64,000 nt of DNA, taken from Drechslerella dactyloides (lineage: Eukaryota; Ascomycota; Orbiliomycetes; Orbiliales; Orbiliaceae). The position numbers and the translations under genes are program-made. The stretch lies in assembly GCA_020064725.1 (NCBI GenBank), contig JAGTWJ010000019.1, forward strand, positions 2,666,001 to 2,730,000, in the 5' to 3' direction. This document shows, in pieces, positions 47,395-61,100 of this stretch. The number at the start of each line of letters is the position of its first letter. The stretch's first letter is position 1. The notes beneath the pieces were generated by a model. It searched no databases and was not told the DNA's origin. It was given only the letters and a program-made list of their open reading frames with translations.

Positions 47395-48249
47395 TTTGGG
47401 GGAAACCAGCCTAATCTTGATTTTTGGACTACCTATACCAGGGCGCGTATAAAAATATGACCAACAGGCAACCGCTCGTTAATGTCTGGCTTGGAGCATA
47501 ATCATTGGACTCTGCAAAAACTCTCATGCACTAAAGTTAGGCGTTGGCTTTCGTTTTTGGAATATTTGACTTTCGCTTTGTTGGATTTGCATGCGTGGAG
47601 GGAACTAGTTAGGAAGTATTCCGTATTGATTTGTTGGTTTAAAAGCACAAGGTATCTATATATACAACTAAAAGAGGAGATGATGAGCGACATGTATGGA
47701 TGCAGCTGCATGGATGGCAGGGAGGAGATTATTACCATATATAGTAGAAGGAGGCAAGCTGTAGCCTCGACTCGATAATGACAGTTTGGAGAATGATGCA
47801 AGTGAGGGCGAGGTTGAGGCGGCACATGCATACCGTGCGGATGTGTATAACTAGTGTTTCTATCTGTTCACTTTTTTTGTAGATTGTACAGCAGGTTAAT
47901 ATTGATAATGCCGCGCTGTCAATTATGCAGCCTTGAATTCAATCGATCGATGGCGACTCTCGCGTAGTTTAAATTGACATGTCGGGGAATTTTTCGGCTT
48001 TCCTCGCTTCAGTTCCTATTGGAGAGAACACTTTGTGATGATCGATCGATCGATCGAGCTGCAGCTGCTTTCTAGAATTCCTTTTACGTAATCGCTAGTT
48101 TAGATGTGTGAATAGTGGGTATAACATTTCTCACTTAAGGTACACTAGATAGTCCGTGCATGAACAAGACTAATTGATGCGCGTGGGTTCAAACTTGCTG
48201 CCTCGCGCGTAGAACGCGTAGTTCTGCACTAGGCTGCCGCTACGCCTTG
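47395..48249. other. Convergent 3' flanks
   Basis: 0.86 kb between the zinc transporter and the UPF0538 gene. No gene seen. A run of GATC units lies at about 48041-48055. Confidence 0.5.
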
Positions 48250-49289
48250 CTACTCCCACTTGTCGACCGGGTTGGCAGCGTATTCGTCGTATGCCGTGCG
48301 ATTAAAGAACGACACCTCCGTTTCGTGTTCTAGCCACGAGAGAGGAAGAATTAGCCATCATCTGTTCCCTCGTTCTTCTCTTTCCTTGCTTTTTTATTTC
48401 CAATCAATTGTTCCACATTTACTCTCGTTCCGTGATAGCAACAGTGCTCGCGACGATAGATAACGAGGCAGCGGGCACGATTGATGCTGTGATGGATTGA
48501 AGGAGAAGATGAACATACCGCATCCCACCTCCGCCAGCGTCTTCGCGTCGTCGTCAAACACCCACTCGGGATGATCAAGATTGATAATCAAGTTCTGCGT
48601 CTTCGTGCCGAACGCCTTCGTGTACAGCTTCATCGTGTCTATCCGAACACATGCCACCGAGTTAATAACGGCCCTGCTGCTTTCCAAACATATAGATGTA
48701 AAGCCCGGTTGTAGTGTATACTGTCTATCCGCCCTATATATGTATGTACGGTGCGGTGGATATTGTAATTTGTCACTTACCGAGCTCGACATTCTGATAT
48801 GGCTTCCAGCCGGGAAGTGTCTTGATATCTGTGTTCGACAATCCGTGTCAGCATCCGTGATAACAGACAGCTTGCGCCGCGTACGTGTACATGCATGCAC
48901 GAACTACACCGCCTCTCTCCTCAACCTCCAGGGAGACACGATAGGGGTGCAAAAATGGAGAATTCGATAACGCACCGTGTGCCGTCCGCGCCTTGAACTC
49001 CCCAACCGTGACGGTCGCAAGATCCAGCCCGTGGATAACCAGGTTCTTGCAAGTCCGGTATGGAAACGACTTGATCACCCGCACCGTTATCGTCGCGTTT
49101 TTCGCTGCGAAAATACTACTAGTTAGCCGGGATATACACAAGTATCAAATTAAAGTCAGGTCTTTCATTCGTCGTCTACGAGGAGTGCACATGCGCACAT
49201 GTATAGCTACAACTATGAATATGATGGGAGGTGGTCTCGGCGGCTGTCACGCCGCGAGGATAGAACTCACATGCATTCTCCGCCGACAT
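48250..49289 (-). CDS. UPF0538 family protein (C2orf76-like)
   Basis: Five exons (49289-49271, 49104-48976, 48828-48781, 48638-48519, 48329-48250) give 131 residues, the usual length of this conserved eukaryotic family of unknown function. The product reads ATITVRVIKSFPYRTCKNLV near the start, then LPGWKPYQNVELDT, KLYTKAFGTKTQNLIINLDH, WVFDDDAKTLAEVG, ETEVSFFNR and YAANPVDKWE at the end. These segments correspond one-to-one with what I recall of animal C2orf76. The fold is probably ubiquitin-like. The four introns (166, 147, 142 and 189 nt) are much longer than those of neighbouring genes. The first exon is only 19 nt. Confidence 0.88.
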
Positions 49290-49987
49290 GACTACTCTAT
49301 CCAGCTTTCAAGATTTGTGTTTCGTGAAAGAGATGGCGGCCGTCGACGATGGAATTCAGAGGATGCGGATTTCAGTTGAACGAAACTTTTGATACAAGGC
49401 AAGGCCACAGTGACTCGTTGCATTTTGCGCCCACAACACAGTCCGGATTTTCAATGGCACAAGAACACAGCAGGCCAAAACAGCATGACTCCCGTAGAGA
49501 GGTAATAATAAGCAGGTATACTATGTGGAACATATTCATACGGGGAAATACTATGAGAAATAGTTTGAATTCGGACGGTTATTATTCACGTTAGAAGACA
49601 ATGTGATTACACTGTCGTATGGGTAGCGCAGAAATGCGGCAGCAGCCAACCTGATGCCAACCTGCAAGAAAACAACGAACGCCTTTCGTCCAAATGCCAT
49701 GATAGTAGTACAGCGGTCATGAGAGCGCCAAAAATCCAAAAGTGATAACATGCGTGCACAAGGCAGAAGAATCCCGTAGTCCTCAAACGCCATGCAGAAC
49801 AAGGCCATAAGACCGGCAAACAAACAATACGCGTGCTGAAAATATATCGAATCTGCAACAGAAAGCAATGGTTTCATCTTCCTCTCCATTTGTGAGAGTT
49901 AGATGATTTAATGTTGACGAAATCAAAGCGGGAAGAGAATCGCAACCGAAAAGAAAAAAGTCGTCGCAGGCGGACCACGGTCATCGC
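49290..49987. other. Intergenic
   Basis: 0.7 kb between the start of the UPF0538 gene and the end of the polo-like kinase gene. No gene recognised. A minus-strand frame near 49600-49860 is hydrophobic but lacks a supporting motif. Confidence 0.45.
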
Positions 49988-52904
49988 TCAAGCAGAGTCT
50001 CCGTATCCTCCGATGGCAATGACAATGTCTCCAATCGCGAACTTCTGGCCCTTGCGGAGCCACTCGCCTGTTTTGGCGTCGCATGCTAGCCAACCCTCGA
50101 GGATGGACTGGAAGATTTGCATCTTCTCATGGATGTTATTCTTGGACAGGAGGACGGCCACACCCGTTTGACGCTTGCTATGCGCCAGAGTGAACAACTC
50201 CTCCAACGAGACAGTGTAGACAATCTTCGACTGGTCGAAGAATCTAATAGTTCGGCCGTTGTGGTGAAGAACAATCTTGAAATGATCCGGAAAGTTTATC
50301 TGTCGCGAACGTTAGTCCTAGCTCTATGTTTTTAGGGGAAAGCGGGGATTATTTCTTACCTGGAAACCGCCCTCATCCAGTCGGAACACGGCGTATACGA
50401 GCTCCTTGCCGTCTGCGCCAGCTCCGCCGCTGATGCGGACAAAGTGGCTGACGTGGTTTCGCTGGGAGGGATCGAAGGGACGCTTGCTGGGGAGGTCGAC
50501 CTCCATTTCTGAAGACGAACTTCCGCCCAGCTTATTGAGCATGAATTCACCAAGCTTCTTGCAAATGGCAGCCTTGTCGGCTAGACCTGACGATCTAAAG
50601 CGAGTCGCATCTTTGAGAGGCAGCGTCGTTCTAGTCGCCTTTTTCGGGGCAATATATTCCATCATCGTAGACTCCGCTTCGGCATCGGATCGCGGAAAAT
50701 CCATTAGAACGTTGGTTCCGTCGTTGAAGATGGTTCCTGTCGTGTCATCGTTCAAAATATAGCCGACGCCATACTTGTTGGAATAGTCGACCCATTTTGT
50801 GATCCAGACCCCGGTCTCTACGTCCGGCGGCGTGGCTCTCGATCTCGATGTTTGATCGATAGCAGCTTTTGTTTCCTTCGGCTGGGGTGAGAGCGCGTGC
50901 ACAGTCTTCTTGTTAAAGGCTGAGATCGAGACCAATGTCTGCTTGACATTTTCCATCACCGCCTGTCGTGAAGTGTTATGAACAACGTTGCTTTGATAGC
51001 CGTGGGAGATGGTGTCGGAGGAAGACCTTCGCGGGGCCGGCTGCTGCGACGAGGAGGATGCAGTATCGGACTCGGTAGAACTATATCGATTGCCGTTGTT
51101 TGCATAAACAGAGGGTAGCTTCGGGGCTCTGATCTTCGCATCAAGGATTGTGCCCTTCTGGCCAATCTTGGAGGGTAGCTTATACCCATGAGAGTTAGTA
51201 GAAGAGGCTGCTGCATTCTCGTTCTTGTCCGAGCTTATCTTCAAGTCACGGAAGCCCTCCTGCAGAGGCGCAAAAGCCAAACTTTCCTTAGACGTTCGTT
51301 GCTGTTGCAGCTCTCTGAGCGGGTTGAGCCTCGATGGCATCTTGGCCATGGGGGCCATGTTTCTCGTTTTGGTAATCTTGGGAGATAGCTCTTCCGGGAT
51401 CATGCGCCCGTTCGGCTTGTTGCGCTGGCTGGCTGGCGAGAGCAGCACAACCGGTGCAACGATCATCTTCTGGCCAACGGGTGCTTGCACGACCACATTT
51501 TCCATGGGTTCGTCGTCATCCTCGTTGATCGGCAGAATCTCCACTCCCTTGCCTCGCTTCGCGCCGACACCCTCGATACCGATACCGACACCAGACCTGC
51601 TGGCAACCTCCTTGAAATTTCCATTCCAGATTCTGGGCGAGTTGGTGGTCTCATCCCATACTGGAGGTGCCTTCATGCATCCTAGCGGCAATTGTCTGGG
51701 GAAGTATCCAGTCTTGAAGAAAGGATGCTCCGCAATGTCGTCGATAGTTGGTCGGTTGCGGGGATCCGGGCTCAACAGGGACTTGATCAGATCCTTGGCC
51801 TCGTAGGAGACCTCCTGGGGTGGATTGGGCGGGTACGAGAACGTTGCAATCTTGATCTTCTGGTAGATCTCCTTAACATCACCAGACTGGAATGGTGGTT
51901 TCCCAACAAGCATTGCGTACAATATGATTCCCAGCGACCAGAGGTCGACCTCGAACGAATGTCCTTCTTCCTTCCCAAACAAGACTTCCGGAGCGATGTA
52001 ATTTGGCGTGCCGCAAATTGTGTTCTTCCTCTCGGTTCCATCAATCAGCAAGGCTGCCAGGCCAAAGTCTCCGATCTTCACGTTGAGGTCGCTGTCCAAA
52101 AAGATGTTTCCAAGCTTGAGGTCTCGGTGGATGACGTTTCGAGAATGCATATACTTGACGGCGCCAAGCATCTGGATCAGGAAGAATCGCGCCTCGGGTT
52201 CCGTGAAGAACTTTCGTTTCCGCAGGAGGTCCATGAGCGACTTGTTGCTGCAGAGTTCGAGGATCATGTAAACATTCTGAGGATCTTCGAAGCATTCTTT
52301 GAACCTCACGATGTTTGGGTGCTCCATCGTCTTGTGCACTTGCAGTTCTCCTAGAAACTGTCGAGCAAGAAATGTAAGCATGTGTATGTATGTATATTTT
52401 CTTGAACAGCATTCTTGGCTGACATACCTTGGACTTCATTCTTTGCGAGCTCAGCGACTTTTTGGACACGACCTTGGCCGCATAGATGTCTCCATCTGGG
52501 TTCTGAACCTCGAAGCATCGAGCGAAGCCACCTTCTCCCAGCGACTTCCCGCGCGCGTAATCCATCCCTCGTCTGGAGTCGCTGATAACGGGTGGGGGGG
52601 TATCGGGCAGGTTCTTCTTTCGGTCCTTCGGCTCCTTCTTCTTTTCCGGCGTCTTGGGGGCGGCGGCATTGTTGTTGTTATAGTGGTTGTGCCTATCCTC
52701 GCCAGAGGCACGAACGTTCTGCACACTAGGCGGAACGGGAGCTAACGCCTGGCCACGTCTAGTGGCCGCCAGGGCAGCCTTCTGCTTCGACGGTAGCTGG
52801 GCCATGTCTTCTGGTGTTGAGGTAGCGGTGGTGAAGTTTGAGGGATGGGCGGCGGCTGGCTGACTGGTAAGCGTACTGTATGCTTTCCTAAATAGCTGGG
52901 CCAT
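49988..52904 (-). CDS. Polo-like kinase (Cdc5/Plo1/PLKA type)
   Basis: Ser/Thr kinase controlling mitotic entry, spindle function, mitotic exit and septation. Three exons (52904-52428, 52357-50360, 50299-49988) with introns of 70 and 60 nt give 928 residues. After a basic linker, the kinase domain spans about residues 120-375: GEGGFARCFEV glycine loop, AAKVVSKKS lysine, HRDLKLGNIFL, DFGLAA, and an activation loop with TICGTPNYIAPEVL. The C-terminal half has polo box 1 (WVDYSNKYGVGYILNDDTTG, FNDGTNVLM) and polo box 2 (YAVFRLDEGGFQVNFPDHFK, restored across intron 2), the phosphopeptide-binding module that defines the family. The linker between kinase and polo boxes is long and disordered, as in filamentous fungi. 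The second ATG, in EDMAQLPSK, is an alternative start. Confidence 0.96.
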
Positions 52905-54168
52905 GTGAGGCAGCTGCAGCTGGCCGACCGGATGAGGCTGCTTAAATAGGGAGGTTCCAAAGGCGAGGAATCGCGAGCTCGAAGAGTTGTCAAGCGGAAA
53001 GACGCAATTCGAGAGTGCGAGGAATGGCGGGTGCTGGCGTTTCGGATTCGAGGTGGACGGGCGAGAGGACGACGGATCGAGGTGAGTGTGTGCTGAGAGA
53101 TCCTGCTATGCTCGATGCCGCGACCTCATTGAGCGGACTGCAGGTGGAGATGATTAGAGACGATGGATGCAGACAATGCTCAAGACAGATATGCTATACA
53201 CAAGCGAGAACAAGAAGAAGCAGCACTGCAGCGAGAAAGAGAGCTGAACATCAGCAAGCGGATGGAGGAGGAGAGGGGAAGAGGAGAGCGAGGAGGGCAA
53301 GCAAAACACCAGTCGAAGAGGTTGTTTGTCACCGTTGTGAATTGCTCAAGATGATGATGATGATGATGATGATGGCGAGAGGGAGACGAGAGAGGTAGAG
53401 ATGGACGTCAAGGAGACCGGAAGTACATGTAATGTACATGCACAGGCAACGTCCGTGTATGTGTGTATGTATGTATGTGTGTGTATGTGTGGTGCAGGTG
53501 CTGCTGCCTCTGCGCCGTGTGATGATGTCTGGCCGCTTCGGGCCCTGTTTTGGGGCTCTCGCCTGGCAACCGTTGCCAGCCCGCCCAACGCGGCTAGCCG
53601 GCCGCCCAGCCAGCAGCCGGCAGCCGGCAGCCGACACCTCGCGGGCCTTTCCTCTCCTCGGGGACGCCTCTCCACGCCGCTTAAGTTGGCCGTACTCACT
53701 ATCGCCTTCCTCGTCTCGCGAGTGCAAATTGCAATTGGCGGCGTGTCCTCTCGTCTGGGAATCCGGTCGCGTGCTCGTTTCGTCGCTACGCGCGTGGTGG
53801 CGATGCTGCCGGGCGACAGGCGTCTGCGGTGTAATTTCTCTGCGACGCAAATTGCCTGTTCGGGCAACCAGCCAAAGTTGCCCGATGCGGCAGTTTCCAA
53901 CGTCAGCAAACGGACGCCGCGGGACGCCCGCCGACGAGCAGCCAGCCTCGACCGGAAACACCACACCCTTCCTCGCCGTCGCCAGCCACGACCATTGTCG
54001 CCAGGACAGCTCCCTGTAGACGCACAGACAGACGGTCCATCAGCCATACCGTCCCCCGTCCGACATGATATAGACGCAGACTCTCGGACCGCACTCCATT
54101 CGCTCACTCATACAGGCAGAGTCGACCGGAAGGATCCTCAGGCCTCCTCTTAGGCCCTGCTCCCAGCC
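52905..54168. promoter_or_regulatory. Divergent upstream region of polo-like kinase and OPA3-like genes
   Basis: 1.26 kb. It contains an (ATG)8 run at 53351-53374 and a GTAT/GTGT tract at about 53451-53491. Long overlapping frames on both strands at 53.3-54.1 kb look like a by-product of GC-rich composition. Confidence 0.45.
53351..53374 (+). repeat. ATG trinucleotide microsatellite, eight units
   Basis: Perfect tandem run in the region upstream of the polo-like kinase gene. Confidence 0.95.
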
Positions 54169-55104
54169 ATGTCGACGATTGCTGTCAAGCTTACGAGTCT
54201 AGCGATACGCACGCTCGCCAAGCCGATTGCTGTAGGCATAGTTCTTCATGTCCTCGGCTGCTCTGCCGGCTAGCTCGTAGTGCCTGCTAACAAAGTCACT
54301 GCCAAGGGTTAGAACAGCATCAAGCAGCAAGCTAGAGAGCATCCCAGATTCCGCGCAATATGTATCAGCATCGCTCAGGCCGTCCACCGTACCGACATGC
54401 GCATCCGCCTCAACTTGCTGCGAGATAGCTCCGTCGTAGAAAAGGCCGAGGAAGAAGAAGAGCGTCGGAAGGCGAGTGACAAGCACAAAGACGAAGAAGA
54501 GAAAGAGAAAGAGAGCATTGCAAAACTCGCAGGAGACGCCTTCAAGGACGGCAGCCACGGCCAGTCGACTGCGAAGGCAAGCAGCAGTATGGATTCAAGT
54601 ATACCCACCCCGCCACCATCGCCATCATCCGATTCTAGCTCCCAGCACTCGACACTTTCCTCGCCAAAGAAGAAAAAGTCCTCAACCCCGCATATCAGGC
54701 CCCTCTCAGACGCCAAAGCAATCGAGAGAGGCGCAAATTTCATCTCCGAGGCCTTTCTGTTCTCCGTCGCGGGTGGCCTGATCCTGTTCGAAACCCTCAG
54801 GAGCAGAAAGAAGGAGATGAACCGGCGGGACGAGGTTTCCGAGCGCCTGCAGAGTCTCGAAGAAGTCGACGAGATTTGGCGACAAAAGGTTGACATGCTC
54901 GAAAGAAGGCTAAACGCTGCTGGCATCAAGCAGGTGCCGGAGCTGCCTTCTGCGGAGCCGCAGCCGAAAGCGCCCCCACGACCCGAGGGGTTGGTGTCCA
55001 AGATCGCCGCGTTCTTCTCCAAGCCGCCGTCGTCGGACGAGGACGCCCAGCGCCAGCAAGCCAAGACTATAGCGATCCAACCTGCATCATCTGCGACTGC
55101 TTAA
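54169..55104 (+). CDS. OPA3-like mitochondrial protein
   Basis: Homologue of human OPA3, a mitochondrial membrane protein tied to optic atrophy and 3-methylglutaconic aciduria; the fungal role is not defined. Two exons (54169-54231, 54313-55104) around an 81-nt intron give 284 residues. The joined N-terminus reads STIAVKLTSLAIRTLAKPIA, then NSIKQQAREHPRFRAICI and HRTDMRIRLNLL, the family's core. A charged coiled linker (EKAEEEEERRKASDKHKDEEE) and Ser/Pro-rich stretch follow, then DAKAIERGANFISEAFLFSVAG with a hydrophobic helix (FSVAGGLILFETL) and a coiled coil (LQSLEEVDEIWRQKVDMLERR). The first 21 residues resemble a mitochondrial targeting helix. Fungal members are longer than the animal protein because of the linker and C-terminal tail seen here. 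Confidence 0.9.
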
Positions 55105-58100
55105 ATCAGACTTGCAATCAATCTTCTCACTGGAACTCCTACATCTGCACATTCAACCCTATTCCTGGTACGTACCTTTTTATTTCTTATCTAGGTTACC
55201 ATATCAGTGTATATTATATCACATCTCAGAAGCGCACGACTGGACACATCTGCTCTGGTTTATCGCTTTCATTTTGTCACATACTGTACATACACTTCAT
55301 GAATTCGAAGGACGACGAGCATTCACATCCGATTAACCTTGGTCAGATGCACTGTCAGTGAGATCGATCGCGCCAGGGCTCTAGCTCTGCTCCCCGCACA
55401 CGATCTGGATCTGCTAAAGACCTGTTTCCTGGCAGCTGCACGCAATCTATTCCCCTTCCAGCCGCAGCTTGCATCTATGTCTCACATGCCCGGAAGCGAG
55501 AAACGACAAGGCCGAGCAGGACGCGTGAGAGGGTGTGTGGTCAGGTAACAGTACTCGCTCAAGATCGCGGTGGTGGTGGTCAGTTGTGGTGGTGGTGGGT
55601 GGTGGTCGTCCCGTTCGCCGTCCAGCCCAGGCCCAGCTGCGGCCGCCCGGTTCAGCTACCCGTTATGAAATGCGGGGTACCGTGTTTTTGCGCAAGCATC
55701 CGAAGGGTAGCCACGGCCCTCGGAAGGAGGCCCCCTTCCGGGGAACATCCTCACAGCTGTGCATGCACATACCTGATTGCCCTCGGGGCATGACTGGGCA
55801 CAGCGACCCAGAGACCAGACACAGTAACAGGGACCGGGCAATCATGGTGAGCCCGAGAGTACCTGACGAGCAGACCAACCCAGCCGAATGAAGTTCCTCG
55901 ACCATGGGCCCTCCCAGGTATCCATCCAGACCAGCAATCGGACGGACAGGCAGGTCACGGTCACCAGCTTCATGCGCCACAGTCGCATGTGCCCAGTGCA
56001 CGCTGCAAGCAAACATGAGCAGTGCGGTGAGAAAAAATAAAATAAACCAGCAGGAATAGGGAAGAGAGCAATCCTGCCTGCAGGACACTTAATCTCAACG
56101 TCATTTCGCCCAGTCACGCCGTGTTGCAATCTAGACCCTCCTCGGCCGGGCGGCCGCCTGGCTGCCTGGCCCCCCACGACTGCCTCCCGTCTCGTTGACG
56201 ACGCGAAGACAGAATTTTTTTTGAAACGCCTAAATCGATCTCGGAAGTCTCACTAAGTCGTTCGCGCCTGTCATATAACGTAAACTGCTACACAAAGTAC
56301 GTAACCGAATTGCGAAAAGAATCGAGTAGCGGCGCTATCGACGTTCCGGCCTAATCGCACAACGGACAAGCCGCTGTCGCCGCAGCGGGAGCAGCCTTCA
56401 CAGCAGAAAAAAAAAAAAAACTTAACGCCGGCGGCGGATCCAGCGCTGAACAATAGCCATCTGTTAAAAAAATATTCCGCGGGCGCCTTGTAGTTCGTAG
56501 CTTAGCTTCGCCGTGAACATTTCTTACAGCGTACCCCTAGCTCGTCGACTAGTTCATACTAGTTTCCCCAGACTTCAGGCATTGGCTCGATTGCCGTTGC
56601 GATTAATTGGATGCTAGTTGGAATCCCCGTCTACGGGACAGCTTCCGCTGCAAGAGCAACGAAGCTGTGTGACGTGGGCGGACACGGAACGGCCAAAAGG
56701 AATTTTGAAGTCAACGGGCAGCCCAATCCATTCGCATGCATTCTTCGTGATTGCGATTCGATGCGATGTGATAGGAGTATAATCTACGCTCCGGCGCTGA
56801 GCTGAGCTGAGCTCCTCCAACGTGCGTATACGTACCGTGCGGACGTGCATACAATGCCTTATTGCATCGATGACCCCGTCGTCGGCGTATGTACATACAT
56901 GTTCACGTAGATTCCAACGGTCAGGATGTGCCATTGATGAATTCGCCTTAGCTTAGTCGACTCCCACTTCGGGCAGGAGGCGCATCGCCAATTCGTAGTC
57001 TAACCGGTCACCTCGGGGAGAAGCCAATGCTCATCCTGTACAGGTAGTATTACATGTATATCCCCTAACGCAGACGGACTAGAGTTTATGTACCCCGGAA
57101 GGCTGACGGCCATGCCCCCGCGACGACGCCGAGTCGACGACCCTGGGCGTTCATTATATTAGTGCGTCTTATAGCTTACACGCAATATTATACCTATAGT
57201 TCCCTCTGGTATGCAACTGACATGCAAATATGCATTCCAACGCTGCAGAAAGGCTGCTGAGGCTGCAGAAAGTCTCGAACGTTATTTACTACTGCTGTTG
57301 CGCGGACACGATCGCGGAGCTCTGTAGGAATGTAAAAAAAAAAAAAAAGCCTATGGAGATAGTATACTAGCTATTGCATACGCGGACGGGCGTATGTACA
57401 GCGATGCAAGAAGGGGGAAAAAAATTCCTGGCTCCATGATGGCTTGATAGCATGCATTCCAGTCACACACTGACGTCCCTGCATGCCCCCAGTTCGTTTC
57501 GCACGTCTATACTATTCCAAGCAGCCCGAGCGAGAAAAAACAAAAAACGAAAGTCATAAAGGAAACACAAGCTTAATCGCTTAAGAACGAATGGGAAAAA
57601 ACATACAACGAGTTGAAATTAAACCGATACGGCTTTTGCCCGTAGAGCTCTCATCCTAAGTGAATAACAGACAGCATCACGACCCGAAGAATTTAACATG
57701 AATAGCAGACTGCATATATCGAATGTCTTGCACGTACCGTCACATCAGACCACAATCGGATCGTGCTTATTACGTCCTTCCATCATGGTGTTGGTGTCGA
57801 CTCAATAGAACGTGCCACAATATAACTTGGCGGTCGGCCAAGCAGTATAGTCGCAACTTTTGTCAAAAAAAAGTTGACAGGATGCAGCTAGCTCAATTGA
57901 TCATAAGATCAGGAGCTGCAGGCAAGTAGAAACAAAGAACACCAACAGCATGGCTGTGCTGTGCGAATCAATTGACTGCAGGTCTTGGACTAGTTAGGCT
58001 ATAGCTATGGATCCGGCAGCTGGTTCTGGCTGTTGGTGAATGCAAATGTACCGATGCAGAGTTAATATCAAAGCACGTATATGTTTCCTACACGTGGAGA

Positions 58101-61100
58101 TTTTGGGGACATGCCTGCTCTATCGATAGGCCCAGACGCCGAAACCAGTGCTATCAGAATCAAAGCAGGCTTTCACCGCACTGATGTGTGCTCCTCGAAC
58201 AACGAGTTTCCATCATATCTGGACTAGGACGAATAATCTACAATCGCAATTGTCCGCCGAGACCCCTGTAGATATAATATCGTTCGGCGCAGCAAGGACC
58301 AAACTTGGTCGCCGACAAGAATGGTCACGGAACAGTCGCGTCAAACCGATTCATTGGATCGTTGCCTCTTGCACTCGTCACCATTTCGTACGATCATGAT
58401 CAAAGATACAAGTTTTACACTACGGCACAGCATCCGCTCGCTCGCATGTTCGGGTCCTAATGCCATCATCAGCGACAACGACACGCGCTCCGTCAAGCTG
58501 CGCCGAAGGATTCGAAACAAAAACCCAACCTGTATCGTTAATTAATTACAAGATGTAGATATGCAGGCAACAATCACATCTGCCCGTCTTACTCAGCCCG
58601 ATACCTTGAATTGGTCTCGCTCGCTCGCTAGCTCGCGGCAGAATCGCAGGATAATACCCCAGATCCAAGAAAAACGGACCATGTGTATCTGCCTTCCCCA
58701 CAAATCGCCCGATGGCACGATCCCCACGCCGGTACGTATGCATTGATTGTGTCCAGTTAGCTTGAATTCTGTGTCGCTTTTGCTTTCTTTGTCTCGCCCT
58801 CGACGCTAGCGGTAACGCCGTACGTGGAGCATTTTGGGGGGCTAGCCAGCCGGACGGACCAGCTCGTTTGAGCTTCTTCCTGGGCGGATATGCCACAGCA
58901 ACTTTCACTAGAAAGAAATTGTATCAAAGGCAGTTGGGGATCCACCGTCATCGGACGGGATCCGATTCTGAAGCCTCCCTTCTCGCGTGCGAAGCGATAC
59001 GCATGAGCACACGTACACAGTGTTATACAAGTAAGTATACTACGGCTCTATCGGAAAAGGCTCGCGCTCAATCGGACCTTCTCGGAGAAAAGAACATTGT
59101 GCAGGAAGGAATGCAAGCAGCACACTTGCACTTGGTCAGCTATTTTTAGGCGTCGAGGCAAGTCGACGACAAGGACACAGGAGAGGTTGCATTTGCGTCG
59201 AATGGAATTTCGAGCCCCAACCGGCCTACGCAGACGTGAAAAAGCAACCGCGCGCAGGCAACGCAAGCGAAACTTCTTCGAATGGTTGATTTATATATCA
59301 CGTGGCAGGCCAGCCAGCGGATTCCTCGACATCATTTTTTGAACGGCGTCAGGCGGAAGCAGCTCGCAATTACATGTCAAGAGGTTTCCAGAGCTTGTAG
59401 GCTGGCTGGATGTGTGTGCTTTTGTCCCGTGGTAAGCGAATTCCACCGATTGGACGCATATGCCGTGCTGTTCGCAATCATACGCACTACCCCATGCATA
59501 TGATGCATATGATGGCTGACCAGGCTCCTCGTATCATGTCGTCGAGATTGAGAGAAACGAAGTCTGTATGGAGGGAAACACTGCCACTATTTTGTGCCAT
59601 GTCAGCCAGCTCGAACTAGCGGCCTGGCTAGTGCATTGATTGATTCACGAGGCCTCAAGGCAACAGCGAGCGGTTCGTCTGTTTGATGGAAAAGATCCTC
59701 GATCATACCATGCATTCCTGCTTCTTGCAACTTGAACGTCGCCATGCAAGCTCTCGACGCGTCGACGGCAGCAGCAGCACTCTAGCGGCCTTTTTTCTTT
59801 TCTTTATTCAAATAAGGCCAGCTGATCAAGATTGCAACGGAAACCCTGGCGAATCCCCCAGATCGCGAGGTTCCGGAGTTGGCCAAGCTTCCAGCTCAGC
59901 GTCGCTTGTTCGACCAAGAAAATAGGTCAAGGCCGACCAAGCAGAAATCCGGGGAGGTGCGTGCGCTGCGCGAGCATCGGTTCCTTGTCGATAGACGAGG
60001 GTTTGACGAGAGTTTCTCTCCTCCCAGCCGTCGGGCTGCGAGCTGTCCTGTCCCACGACCTGGTGGATCCACCGGATTGCATGGCGCACCAGAGGCGGTG
60101 TCAGCGGCCAGGCCAGGAAACAGGTTGAGGGGTTTTTGCCGATTTGTGGGGAAGACGTGTGAGCCTTTTCAACCTCAGATTCGAGTTAGCATGACCGTCC
60201 AGGACTTGCCTGACCGTGTCTAGCGATAGGGACGATAGCCAGGCCGTCTACATGGAGCTGCGCTGTTGGATGCATCGAGGCACAGCACACTTGGCATGTA
60301 GACGCAAGTACTTATCCTCGGCGTCGACAGGCACATACATACGCACGTACAGAAGTACAGGCCTCGATTGAGACAAGAAAGCAAGCCAGATGGAGGTGTT
60401 CCTTAACGATGACTTGCATGAAGCTGACATGTGTGTATGTATGTAGGTCAGTAGGCGAATTCGATCCGGGATTGATAGAGCAGGCGGGCCAGAAAATATG
60501 ATATCCTCTGCATTTGCACCAGCAAGCTGCATATTGGCTTTTGGCATCGTGATTCGATTCCAGCCTCGCCAGCGCTGCGCCAGCTCGGATCGCGGTCGGA
60601 GTGCATTCCGTCGGGAAATGAAGCCTGCCGTCCCCATAGACAATAGCTGTTAAGTAGATAGATCATGCGGCGCCGCGAGGCCTGGGAAGAAAGAAGACGG
60701 CGCGCGCGCGTGGGGAATTGAGACAACCTGTAACAGAACTTACGTTAGCAGTGGCTAGCCTTATCGCAGGACTCTTTGTTGGAAGACTCCGTACGTCGCC
60801 GCCCATTAGGCAATCGAATCGGTGCTGGACCTGTCTGGGATCTGAGTTTGTGCCTTACTTAATCGCCTCCAAGATGTTTCGCCAAATGCAAAGGCGACTA
60901 GTAGCTTCTTTGCAGCAGTGCAGTGTTAATCCAAGTATCTTCGCAGGGCTAACGTTAACTCGCACCCGTGCTAGTGTGGGGTACCACCGGACCTCTGAGT
61001 GCGGTTGAACGGGCCTCTCCTTCCAATCTGCTGATACGAGTCGTCATGACATGTCGGTGATCCACTTTTATCTGTCTGGCGTGCTAGAGATTGCTCCAAT

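Noticed and set aside
53329..54153. Long overlapping frames on both strands (about 200-250 codons each)
   Set aside because: Their compositions are Arg/Ser/Ala-rich mirror products of GC-rich DNA, they lack motifs, and they share the same bases in several frames.
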